64,000 bases of DNA from Imperialibacter sp965651695 (GTDB lineage Bacteria > Bacteroidota > Bacteroidia > Cytophagales > Cyclobacteriaceae), in the NCBI GenBank assembly GCA_965651695.1, contig CBFGTI010000001.1, forward strand, positions 1-64,000, written 5' to 3'. Shown here piece after piece: positions 44,064 to 52,185 of the stretch. The notes under the pieces were generated by a model. It was not told the DNA's origin, searched no databases, and saw nothing but the letters and a program-made list of their open reading frames with translations. Made by a program: the position numbers and the translations under genes. How positions within the stretch are numbered: position 1 is the first letter of the stretch; each line of letters opens with the position of its first letter.

Positions 44064-44386
44064 TCAAAAAAATGTTTGGCCGGTCGACCCGCTTCAATAT
44101 TGAAGAAAAAATTATTCTTCGTGATCACCTCGCCCTCGAAAGGACGCGGCTGGCAAACGAACGGACCTTTCTGTCATACATCCGCACATCGCTCTATTTC
44201 GTCGTTGGTGGCATAGCCCTTATCCAAATCCACGACCTCAGCAAGGTTAGAATTCTCGGCTATCTCTCGCTGCTGCTTTCGGTGCTCTTCTTGTTAACGG
44301 GCATCGTACGGTTTGTGCGGCTTTCACGACGCCTGCGCGACTACTACAGCAAAGAAAACAGCCCGGTAGAGCAGCAGAACAGCTAA
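44060..44386 (+). CDS. DUF202 (YidH-like) small membrane protein
   Basis: Protein of 108 residues. The region LALERTRLANERTFLSYIRTSLYFVVGG is the DUF202 hallmark, followed by two membrane segments (VVGGIALIQIH and LGYLSLLLSVLFLLTGIVRFV) and a basic cytoplasmic tail. Members are small inner-membrane proteins of unknown role, often induced in stress. It is preceded by a possible leader ORF that overlaps its start codon; no Shine-Dalgarno sequence is visible for DUF202 itself, which would fit coupling. Confidence 0.82.
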   Translation: MIKKMFGRSTRFNIEEKIILRDHLALERTRLANERTFLSYIRTSLYFVVGGIALIQIHDLSKVRILGYLSLLLSVLFLLTGIVRFVRLSRRLRDYYSKENSPVEQQNS

Positions 44387-44540
44387 AAAACCGTTGTTGC
44401 GTGTGGAATTCCGCGTTTGATCTGTTGAAAAAAACCACAGGGTTTTCCACTAAAACCAATCATTTTCAAAAACTTAGACAGACCTTGCCCGGGGTTTTCT
44501 CAAAGCTTATTCCCCTGTTTATAGCTTCATTACCCCTTTT

Positions 44541-44592
44541 GGCGGGCCACCACCTGCAGCCCGACCCGAGCTAGGCAGCGTGGTGGCCTGCT
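44541..44592. other. GC-rich hairpin upstream of the DUF4168 gene
   Basis: A nine-base perfect stem GGCCACCAC (44545-44553) with GTGGTGGCC (44580-44588) extends outward through wobble and G-C pairs to 44541/44592 and inward by CTGC with GCAG after one bulged base. It has no T-run, so it is not a normal terminator. It sits 155 bases after DUF202 and 72 bases before the DUF4168 start. The rest of the 277-base gap holds no gene that I can support except an 18-codon ORF at 44602. Confidence 0.5.
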
Positions 44593-44663
44593 TATGGAAC
44601 CATGTTTGATCTTAACGGGAATGATGCTGATAAGACTTTAATAAAAGATAAAAAATAAGCTAT

Positions 44664-45401
44664 ATGGAAAATTCAGATAAAAAACGTGCTTTCTCATGGA
44701 GAGAGGCATTGGCAATAGGAGCCGCTGTTTGCTTCTCTGCCTTCGCGGTACCATCCTTTGCGCAGGTTCAGGAAGATCAGACCGAAACTCAAACAGAGAG
44801 CCAGACATCGCAGGACTACGAAACAGGCACACAGGATGAAATGCAAACCGAGCCGCAGACTGAGCCGAGAACAGAAGATGAAATAAAAGCTGAAGATACA
44901 CCGCAAGAGCAGACAGAAACCGGTTATACTGAGGACGAAACAGCTCCCCAGGAACAGTCGGACATCAACTCACAATCTCAGCCACCAGCTGACATTCCGG
45001 CTACGGGGCAGTCGATGACATCGGACGATCTGAGCGACGAGCAACTTCAGGCGTTTGTAAACTCAGCCAACAGGGTGATGGCCATACACGAAGAAGCAGA
45101 GGAAAAGATGGTGCAGACCATTGAAGAGCACAACCTCGACGTGGAAACATTTAACCAGATATTGCAGGCAAGACAGACCGAGCAGGTGCCTGAGGCCGAT
45201 CCTGAAAAGGTAGAAGCATTTCAGAAGGCATTTCCGGAGGTGCTGAACGAGCAGCAGCGGGTAAATGCCAAAATAGAAGCAAGCCTGCAGGAGGAAGGTC
45301 TCGACATTCAGACTTACGAAAACATAATGATGGCCTACCAGCAAGACCCGGAAGTACAGCAGCGGGTAAATGAGTTGATACAGAAAAATGAAGGGAAGTA
45401 A
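44664..45401 (+). CDS. Exported DUF4168 protein with acidic Q/T/E-rich linker
   Basis: Protein of 245 residues. A signal peptide covers about 1-33 (ending PSFAQ). Residues about 35-105 are low complexity: repeated TE, QTE and TEP units, highly acidic. The C-terminal half carries DUF4168 sequence: LSDEQLQAFVNSANRVMAIHEEAEEKM and then VQQRVNELIQKNEGK, mostly helical. DUF4168 proteins are periplasmic or outer-surface and of unknown role, often seen under stress. The linker may be a flexible tether. A strong terminator follows 17 bases after the stop. Confidence 0.8.
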   Translation: MENSDKKRAFSWREALAIGAAVCFSAFAVPSFAQVQEDQTETQTESQTSQDYETGTQDEMQTEPQTEPRTEDEIKAEDTPQEQTETGYTEDETAPQEQSDINSQSQPPADIPATGQSMTSDDLSDEQLQAFVNSANRVMAIHEEAEEKMVQTIEEHNLDVETFNQILQARQTEQVPEADPEKVEAFQKAFPEVLNEQQRVNAKIEASLQEEGLDIQTYENIMMAYQQDPEVQQRVNELIQKNEGK

Positions 45402-45418
45402 ACGGCTTCCTTTCTCAG

Positions 45419-45451
45419 AAAAGCTGCAGGCGCACTTCACCTGCAGCTTTT
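45419..45451. terminator. Bidirectional terminator after the DUF4168 gene
   Basis: A perfect 12-base-pair stem (AAAAGCTGCAGG with CCTGCAGCTTTT) closes a 9-base loop and ends in a run of seven T on the plus strand. On the minus strand it also ends with a short T-run, so it can serve the converging T9SS cargo gene. Confidence 0.9.
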
Positions 45452-45474
45452 TTTGTACACCCCAAGCGGCTCGC

Positions 45475-48400
45475 CTATTCTCTAATTACCCTCTGGCTGT
45501 GGTTGCCGACCGTAAGTATGTAAACGCCCTTCTTTAAGGCCCCCATGTCGAAGCGGGTAGTTTTTGACCTTGTTTTTTCCTGCACCCATACCTTGCCACT
45601 AAGGTCTGAAAGTTGCAGCGTAACCTCCTCTGCCGGAGCGTGAGGCAATTCTACCGAAACCCAGGCGGCAGATGGGTTAGGAAATACCCTGATCAAAGCC
45701 CCTGGCTCCGCTGCGGCACCCAGCACCGCGGACACAACAATTGCAGCAGTGGCAGTGTTGTTTCCTTCATTTTCCTCCACCACCGTATTCGCTTCATCGG
45801 CCACAGCCAATATAAAATATTCTCCCGCGGGCAAAATGGTCATCTCAAATTCATCCGAATGTGCATTCTCACTTTCCGGTGAAAGCAGGGCAATGTCCGA
45901 TGTACCCAGCACCACATCCCCCGGATCGGCGGTTTCATCGTCCGATAGGTAGAAAGTTATCTCGAAGCCGGATGCTGCCTCCTCTGTGGTGTTTATAAGG
46001 TTGTAGGTAATTTCAATGTCTTTCCCATTGTTCACAAAGTCGCCCTGGAGGTTGGTCAGCGTAATGTCGGGGTTGCCCTTCACCAGCGTAGTGGCAAGGG
46101 CCAGGTTGCTGAAGTCGGAAGCTATTTCGCCTTTTACCGTTTTCACCTTATAATAATAGCTCGTTTCAGGTTCCAGGCCGGTATCGGTATAGCTTACTGT
46201 GTTTGGGCTCACGGTGGTCAGCTGGGTAAAAGTTGTGCCATCCGTCGATCGCTCAATGGCGAAACCGGTTTCATCGCTGCTATTGTCGCCCCAGCTGAGC
46301 TCAGTTTTTCTGGCCGATAGTGCCGTAGCGGTTAAATTAGACGGGGCCGCCAATCCATCGCTGGTGTAAGTAAACGCCCAGCCAGCCGCTGCCATGTCGG
46401 CATCAGAAGTAAACTTAATTAACACAACCCCGGTGTCTATGGCAAGAGGTGCTGGAATGCTGGTGCCGCTGTATTTTCCTACCTGCGCGGTTTCGTTCGC
46501 CTCAGTGCCTTTATAAATGTAAAGGAAGTCGTAGTCGGCTTCGGTATTAAAAGCGCTAAACGTGATGTTAATGGAAGATGCCCCCGCCGGTTTTATCAGC
46601 CACTCGCAGCTAAGGTCGTGCCCATAGTCGTTGTCGCCGCTGCCGTCGGCTACTGTCCCATTTACGGCGGTGAGCGTTTTGCTTCCACTGCAACCGCCCG
46701 TGCCCGATTGGTCGCCAATGGCAATATAGCCGCTAATTGTTTTCGTGGCAGACGTGCCGCCGGCACCTTTTGCTTTTAAGGTAACGGAGTAAGCACCCTC
46801 GGTTAAATAGGTAACCAGGGGGTTTTGAGAAGTTGAAGTAGCGGGAGTACCCCCTTCGAACGTCCACTCCCAGCCAGAGGCGCCAGTAGACAGATCGGTA
46901 AAGAGGATGGCACCACCAACGTCGGCTTTCCGGTTTTTCGCCACAAAATTGGCGCTTAATGTTGCCTGCGAAGCGAAGATGCTGCTTGAAAACAGTCCGC
47001 GGCCATGCGTAACTGCTATTACCTCATAGTCAGACGCCCGCATTTGCAGCATGTCGACCCTTACATTGGCCAGGCCGTTACTAAACTGCGCCCACACCGG
47101 TGTGGTGGCAGCCAGCGATTTTGTGCCCCAAATGCCCATCTCTGTTGCCAGTATCACTTCGTCAAAGTTTGTGGGGTTAAACATCGCCCAGCGAACCGGC
47201 ATGTCGGGCAGGTTGCCTTCCTTGCTTGTCCAGCTTGAGCCCCCATTGGTTGAATACCACACGGAATTTACACCGTAGTTTGAAAAAGTGACCAGCAGAT
47301 GGTTTTCCGTTTGCCCCACTTCAATGCAGGAGATCCACCCCGCGGGAAAAGAAGCGCCGGTGATGTTGGTAACTACAGCGGCATCGCTTTCTGCCCCGGT
47401 AATTCTATACAGTTTACCTGCCGAAGTCCCTACGAACAGGGTAGACGAGGTGCGGGTATGAGGCGAAACTTTGATGATGGATGCTTTAGTGCCCAGCTGT
47501 ACGGTGAGGTCGCTTCGCGTGAAGCCGCCGGTCGTTTTAAAAAAACGGGCCAGTGTCGATTCCGTTGCAGCCGAGAAAAGTATGTTTTGTTCGTCATCGT
47601 AATCGGCCGGGTTGATGAAGTGGCCGCTGGCGTCGTCGCTCGAAAAGTGGTTGTAGGGGGTGGTCCAGTCGCTGTCGGAAAAGCTGTAGTCGTTATAAAC
47701 GTACGACACAATCTGGTTGGTGCCGTCGGTTTGGTCGATAAAGCAAAATGCACCGTCGCCACCATACACATCCACAGTGGCATTCATGCCCTCTGCGTTA
47801 AAACGCTGCGTACCGTTGTCCTGCGCCCCTGCCAGAAAATAGTGTTTCCCCTTGTTTGGATGAATGGCACCAGCGTAAAACTGGGTAACGTTATAGTTGT
47901 TGTTTCGTGCCGAAATCACGTTTGAAGTGGCGGCATTCTGCACGGCATTGGAGTAGAACACGCCGCCGTCGGTGCCAAACACCACCTCCGAGGAGCTTCC
48001 CGGCTTAAACTGAATGGCGTGCATATCGGCATGCACATACGAATAGGATTTATCTCCCATGTTGGCATTGTTTGACCACTTCGAAATTTGCTGCCACGTT
48101 TGCCCGGCGTTGGTGCTTCGGTGGAGATTTATGCCGCCAATTACAATGGTGCTGTCTTCTACAGGGTCTACCGCTGCTATCAGGTCGTACCATGCCTGCC
48201 CCCTGGTAAAATCGCTTGCGTCAATGCCGGTGTCATCGTCGTCGGGAAAAGTCATATTTGCCCATGTAGCCCCGGCATCTCCCGATACCTTCATTTGAAA
48301 TATCTTGTTGTCGTTTTCGATCAGCGCATATACCAGCGCAGCGTTGGAAGGAGCGGTAGCCAGTTCCACCCTGCCGCTGAGTTCAGACACAGCGGCACTG

Positions 48401-49401
48401 TATTTAACCGTCCATGCCAATCCATCCGCTGACGACATGACACTACCTCCGCCTGCTCCATAGCCAGAACTGTAGGTGCCAACCCAAAGGGTATTATCCT
48501 GCGCCAGTTCAATGTCTCCGACTCCGGGAGGGTAATTTTGGCCACTTACATTAGGGAGCACCTGCGTAAAGGAGCCTCCATTGTCGGCAGACCGGTACAA
48601 GCCTTCTTTATCGCTAAACCACTGCCCACCGATGTACTTGCCCACCAGGCCGGCATAAACTACACTTGCGCCGCTTTCGTTTCTCACCACAAGGTCGCTT
48701 ACAAAATAAAAGTCGGCTGTAGCTGCCAATTGTGTCCACGTTTGGCCGCCATCCGCCGATCGCCAAATCCCCAGCCCTCTTACGCCGCTGCCACCGCCCG
48801 CTGCAAAACCTTCGCCGGTGCCCACATAAAAAACCTGCGTATTGTTGGGGTCGTAGGCTATGCACGACACGGCCAGGTTACTCCAGAAGTTGTCTACGGC
48901 TACCCACGACGAAGAGGCGCTGGTAATATCATTGTTGTACCAGAGCCCGCCTGAAACTCCCGCAGCCCACACTTTTTTGCCTGTGGCATCATTGGGGTCC
49001 CACATCAGCGCCCTGGTTCTGCCGCCTACGTTGTTGGGCCCGCGTTCTACCCAGGCGGCTGTGGCTTCTCCTGGCAAGGTACCTTGTGTTCGGGCTTTTT
49101 TCGCCTCCTCGAGAATAACCGGCAGCTTTTCCGGTGTTGGCCGCCTAAGCGCAGGATCCATCGTCATCAAAAAATCCTGCTGCATCCGCAGGTCGGGGCG
49201 GTCTCTTTTCTTCTCCTCACCTTCCACATGTTTCGCAGCACGCTCCTTTTGCTTATAATATGGATGCTCTAATAAAAAAGCTTCATATTCTTCCACTGAC
49301 ACCGATTTTTCGGCCAGGAAAATACGATCCACTGCAAAAAAGGTAATGAGGAGTGCTGCCAGGGCTGCAAAGGAAACAGCCGTTAAAAGTCTCTTGTTCA
49401 T
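45475..49401 (-). CDS. Large secreted T9SS cargo protein with BNR, PKD, CUB, Fn3 and CARDB domains
   Basis: Protein of 1308 residues. A hydrophobic N-terminal signal/anchor (about 5-25) and a charged spacer lead to a beta-propeller-like region of sialidase/sortilin type (about 115-800) with many SADGGQTW-like Asp-box repeats (STNAGQTWQQIS, STNGGSSWTS). Then come a PKD domain (about 818-900), a CUB domain (905-1015), a fibronectin type III domain (1019-1105) and a CARDB domain (1109-1225). The end is a Por/T9SS sorting domain (1236-1308, IRVFPNPSAAWVSVEL to GVYILTVGNHSQRVIRE). The type IX system would carry it across the outer membrane. No peptidase or sialidase catalytic residues are recognised, so a binding or structural role is as likely as an enzyme. 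Confidence 0.88.
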   Translation of the reverse strand: MNKRLLTAVSFAALAALLITFFAVDRIFLAEKSVSVEEYEAFLLEHPYYKQKERAAKHVEGEEKKRDRPDLRMQQDFLMTMDPALRRPTPEKLPVILEEAKKARTQGTLPGEATAAWVERGPNNVGGRTRALMWDPNDATGKKVWAAGVSGGLWYNNDITSASSSWVAVDNFWSNLAVSCIAYDPNNTQVFYVGTGEGFAAGGGSGVRGLGIWRSADGGQTWTQLAATADFYFVSDLVVRNESGASVVYAGLVGKYIGGQWFSDKEGLYRSADNGGSFTQVLPNVSGQNYPPGVGDIELAQDNTLWVGTYSSGYGAGGGSVMSSADGLAWTVKYSAAVSELSGRVELATAPSNAALVYALIENDNKIFQMKVSGDAGATWANMTFPDDDDTGIDASDFTRGQAWYDLIAAVDPVEDSTIVIGGINLHRSTNAGQTWQQISKWSNNANMGDKSYSYVHADMHAIQFKPGSSSEVVFGTDGGVFYSNAVQNAATSNVISARNNNYNVTQFYAGAIHPNKGKHYFLAGAQDNGTQRFNAEGMNATVDVYGGDGAFCFIDQTDGTNQIVSYVYNDYSFSDSDWTTPYNHFSSDDASGHFINPADYDDEQNILFSAATESTLARFFKTTGGFTRSDLTVQLGTKASIIKVSPHTRTSSTLFVGTSAGKLYRITGAESDAAVVTNITGASFPAGWISCIEVGQTENHLLVTFSNYGVNSVWYSTNGGSSWTSKEGNLPDMPVRWAMFNPTNFDEVILATEMGIWGTKSLAATTPVWAQFSNGLANVRVDMLQMRASDYEVIAVTHGRGLFSSSIFASQATLSANFVAKNRKADVGGAILFTDLSTGASGWEWTFEGGTPATSTSQNPLVTYLTEGAYSVTLKAKGAGGTSATKTISGYIAIGDQSGTGGCSGSKTLTAVNGTVADGSGDNDYGHDLSCEWLIKPAGASSINITFSAFNTEADYDFLYIYKGTEANETAQVGKYSGTSIPAPLAIDTGVVLIKFTSDADMAAAGWAFTYTSDGLAAPSNLTATALSARKTELSWGDNSSDETGFAIERSTDGTTFTQLTTVSPNTVSYTDTGLEPETSYYYKVKTVKGEIASDFSNLALATTLVKGNPDITLTNLQGDFVNNGKDIEITYNLINTTEEAASGFEITFYLSDDETADPGDVVLGTSDIALLSPESENAHSDEFEMTILPAGEYFILAVADEANTVVEENEGNNTATAAIVVSAVLGAAAEPGALIRVFPNPSAAWVSVELPHAPAEEVTLQLSDLSGKVWVQEKTRSKTTRFDMGALKKGVYILTVGNHSQRVIRE

Positions 49402-49448
49402 ATCTAAAAAGGTTACCGGTCAACCCCAAAACATCCGAAGTTGAAATC

Positions 49449-49477
49449 CAAAAGTACAGAGATTAAAGAGGAATCAA
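49449..49477 (-). promoter_or_regulatory. Candidate promoter of the T9SS cargo gene
   Basis: On the minus strand TTG (49475-49477), 18 bases, then TACTTTTG (49449-49456), a full -7 match. It gives a leader of about 40 bases before the ATG at 49401. The rest of the 213-base gap to comM holds no recognisable feature. Confidence 0.5.
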
Positions 49478-49614
49478 TATACTTAAAATAAGGTATAATT
49501 ACCTGTGAGTTTTCGACGGAGTGAGCTCTTTTGGCGGTTATTTGTTGTTGCTGGCTAACCTTTCCCCAGGTGGACGAGTGGTTTATGGCCACTGCACCAA
49601 TTATAAGCTGAGCC

Positions 49615-51153
49615 TTATCCCGCCCAGCCCTCTCTGTCGAGGCTGCGGTACTGAATGGCTTCTGCCAGGTGCTCGATTTTTATTTCCGCACTTCCGGCCA
49701 GGTCGGCGATGGTACGCGACACTTTCAAGATGCGATCATAGGCCCGGGCAGAGAGCCCTAGCCTTTCCATAGCGGTTTTCAGCAGCTTTTTGCCTGCTTC
49801 GTTTATCTGGCAAATGTCTTTTACCATGGGTGCGGGCATCATGGCATTGCTGAAAATGGCCGTTTGGTTGGTAAACCGTTCCTCTTGAATTTCCCGGGCT
49901 TTTATTACCCTTTCGCGTATTTGAGCGCTGCTTTCTGCTGGCCGGTCGGCCGTCATTTCGTCGAACGACACGGGCGTTACCTCCACGTGCAGGTCTATGC
50001 GGTCGAGCAAGGGGCCGCTTACCTTGTTGAGGTAGCGCTGCACCGATCCCGGCGGGCACACGCACTCCTTCTCCGGGTGGTTGTAATAGCCGCAGGGGCA
50101 AGGGTTCATGCTGGCCACCAGCATAAAGTTGGCGGGGAAGTCGATGGAAATCCGCGCCCTCGAAATAGTAACACGGCGTTCCTCCAGCGGCTGCCGCATT
50201 ACTTCCAGCACAGTACGCTTAAACTCGGGAAGCTCATCGAGAAAAAGCACGCCGTTGTTTGCCAGCGATATCTCGCCCGGTTGGGGAATGCCGCCACCGC
50301 CCACCAGAGCCACATCCGAAATGGTGTGATGCGGCGAGCGGAACGGCCTGGTGGCAAGTAAAGAAGCTTCGGCACCCAGCCTGCCTGCCACAGAGTGTAT
50401 TTTGGTTGTTTCCAGTGCCTCGTGCAGGTTGAGCGGCGGCAGTATCGACGGCAACCGTTTTGCCAGCATCGTTTTACCGGCACCCGGCGGGCCTATCATA
50501 ATTACGTTGTGGCCACCCGCGGCGGCTATTTCCAATGCACGCTTAATATTCTCCTGCCCCTGTACCTGCTCAAAATCGGCCTCGTAGCTGTCCTGCCGGT
50601 CGAGAAAAATATTGCGGGTGTCTTTCTTTACCGGTTCAATCTCCAGCCGGCCCTCTATAAATTCTATGGCTTGCTGAACGGTTTCAACGCCGATTATATC
50701 CAGCTTATCGACGATGGCCGCTTCCGATGCATTCTCTTTGGGAAGAATAAATCCTTTGAAATTGTTCTTCCGGGCCTCAATGGCAATAGGCAGCACGCCT
50801 TTGATGGGCCGTAATGCACCGTCGAGCGAAAGCTCGCCCATGATGAGATACTGCTCCAGATTTTCGGCTATAATTTGGCCCGAAGCTTTCAAAATGCCCA
50901 ATGCTATTGGCAGGTCGTAAGATGAACCCTCTTTCTTTATGTCGGCCGGAGCCAGGTTAACCACCGTTTTGGTACGGGGCATGTTGTATCCGAAGTATTT
51001 AATGGCCGACTCCACCCGCTGCTCACTCTCCTTAACGGCGTTGTCGGGCAAGCCCACCATATAAAATTTTGTTCCCCCGCTTACATTTACTTCGATAGTT
51101 ATAATTGAGGCATCTACGCCATACACAGCGCTTCCATAGGTTTTCGCAAGCAT
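49615..51153 (-). CDS. comM: YifB/ComM family Mg-chelatase-like AAA ATPase
   Basis: Protein of 512 residues. An N-terminal Lon-substrate-like domain (MLAKTYGSAVYGVDA and FYMVGLPDNAVKESEQRVESA) is followed by the AAA ATPase (Walker A GPPGAGKTMLAKRL, Walker B LFLDELPEF) with a Cys-rich insert (NPCPCGYYNHPEKECVC) and a C-terminal lid. ComM is a hexameric helicase that promotes branch migration during natural transformation; YifB homologues are widespread even where transformation is unknown. Its start overlaps the gmhA stop by one base (TGATG). Confidence 0.92.
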   Translation of the reverse strand: MLAKTYGSAVYGVDASIITIEVNVSGGTKFYMVGLPDNAVKESEQRVESAIKYFGYNMPRTKTVVNLAPADIKKEGSSYDLPIALGILKASGQIIAENLEQYLIMGELSLDGALRPIKGVLPIAIEARKNNFKGFILPKENASEAAIVDKLDIIGVETVQQAIEFIEGRLEIEPVKKDTRNIFLDRQDSYEADFEQVQGQENIKRALEIAAAGGHNVIMIGPPGAGKTMLAKRLPSILPPLNLHEALETTKIHSVAGRLGAEASLLATRPFRSPHHTISDVALVGGGGIPQPGEISLANNGVLFLDELPEFKRTVLEVMRQPLEERRVTISRARISIDFPANFMLVASMNPCPCGYYNHPEKECVCPPGSVQRYLNKVSGPLLDRIDLHVEVTPVSFDEMTADRPAESSAQIRERVIKAREIQEERFTNQTAIFSNAMMPAPMVKDICQINEAGKKLLKTAMERLGLSARAYDRILKVSRTIADLAGSAEIKIEHLAEAIQYRSLDREGWAG

Positions 51154-51728
51154 CAGTATCCTAACTTCTTTTCAATCAAAAAGATGAAAATATGAATAAT
51201 TTTTATGTGAATCTCCTGAATCCTGTCGGCGTACGAAAAATGCGGAACACGTATCTCAAAATCTCCTCTGCCAGCCAGCTTCCCTCCGTCTTTTCCTGTC
51301 AGCAATATTACCTGCATTTTTTTCCGCCCGGCCACCTCCACTGCATTAATCACGTTTTGCGAATTGCCGCTCGTGGAGATCCCCAGCAGCACATCACCCG
51401 CCTGCCCAACACCCTCTACAAATCGCGAAAAAATGTGATCGAAACCAAAGTCGTTTCCGGTGCAGGTAAGGTACCCGGGGTCCGACACGGCAATTGCCGG
51501 TATTGAAGGCCTGTTGCCGCGGTACCGGCCGGTGAGCTCCTCAGCAAAATGCATGGCATCGCACATGGAGCCCCCATTGCCGCAGGAAATAATTTTGTGG
51601 CCATTGTTTATCGCCGCCACCATGGCCTCCGCCGCATCGTCTATCTTTTGCAGGTTATTTTCATCAGAAAGAAAACGATCCAGCACGAGCCGGGCTTCCA
51701 GAAGCTCCTCTTTTATAAGGTCTATCAT
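51153..51728 (-). CDS. gmhA: D-sedoheptulose-7-phosphate isomerase
   Basis: Protein of 191 residues, a SIS-fold enzyme. Markers are KIISCGNGGSMCDAMHFAEELTGRY, ISTSGNSQNVINAVEVA and DRIQEIHIKIIH with the catalytic glutamate and histidine of GmhA. It converts sedoheptulose 7-phosphate to D-glycero-D-manno-heptose 7-phosphate, the first step of heptose supply for lipopolysaccharide or capsule. It overlaps the upstream small membrane-protein gene by 4 bases (ATGA) and comM by one. The other heptose genes are not in the window. Confidence 0.92.
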   Translation of the reverse strand: MIDLIKEELLEARLVLDRFLSDENNLQKIDDAAEAMVAAINNGHKIISCGNGGSMCDAMHFAEELTGRYRGNRPSIPAIAVSDPGYLTCTGNDFGFDHIFSRFVEGVGQAGDVLLGISTSGNSQNVINAVEVAGRKKMQVILLTGKDGGKLAGRGDFEIRVPHFSYADRIQEIHIKIIHIFIFLIEKKLGY

Positions 51729-52111
51729 TTTTCCGATGAAGTGTCTGGCTTAACAGGTCTTTCCTCCGGCTTCTGCACAATTGCGTTTTTGTCGTAAAGC
51801 TTTGCCTTCAATGCATTCACCTCAGCTTCGAGCCGGTGTATTTTTTTCCGCAGCACAGTTTTACCAAAAAAGTCTGAAACGAGAATTGCAAAACTGATAA
51901 TAACAGCAAGCACAGTGAAGATCTGGAATAATCTGAAATATTCTTCGAGAAAGGTGATTACGCCAAAGTAGCCTCCGAAGGTTTCCTTCAAATACAGGTA
52001 AAAGGCATCTTCAGTGGCGTCGGGTATCTGCAGAATTTTAATGCACAGGTAAAGCAGTACAAAAAAATAGACAGTATAAACTACATAAAAAACAGATCTT
52101 AAGCGGCTCAT
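51725..52111 (-). CDS. Small membrane protein with coiled coil, unknown function
   Basis: Protein of 128 residues. Two membrane segments (about 6-26 and 62-82) flank a short loop rich in aromatic residues (DAFYLYLKETFGGYFG). A charged coiled-coil helix follows (LRKKIHRLEAEVNALKAKLYD) and a flexible Pro-rich tail. I do not recognise a family. The ATGA overlap with gmhA makes it a real gene in that unit; it may be a membrane adaptor, but that is inference. Confidence 0.65.
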   Translation of the reverse strand: MSRLRSVFYVVYTVYFFVLLYLCIKILQIPDATEDAFYLYLKETFGGYFGVITFLEEYFRLFQIFTVLAVIISFAILVSDFFGKTVLRKKIHRLEAEVNALKAKLYDKNAIVQKPEERPVKPDTSSEK

Positions 52112-52185
52112 TGGTAGTTTGGATTGCTTACAGGGGCAAAATGTAGTTAGAATGCGTGAGTAAACAAAAAGTCGTGCCTATCTGA

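Noticed and set aside
44602..44658. An 18-codon ORF (starting MFDLNGNDADK) before the DUF4168 gene
   Set aside because: Too short and without a clear ribosome-binding site to list as a gene; it is kept only as part of the repeated-motif finding.
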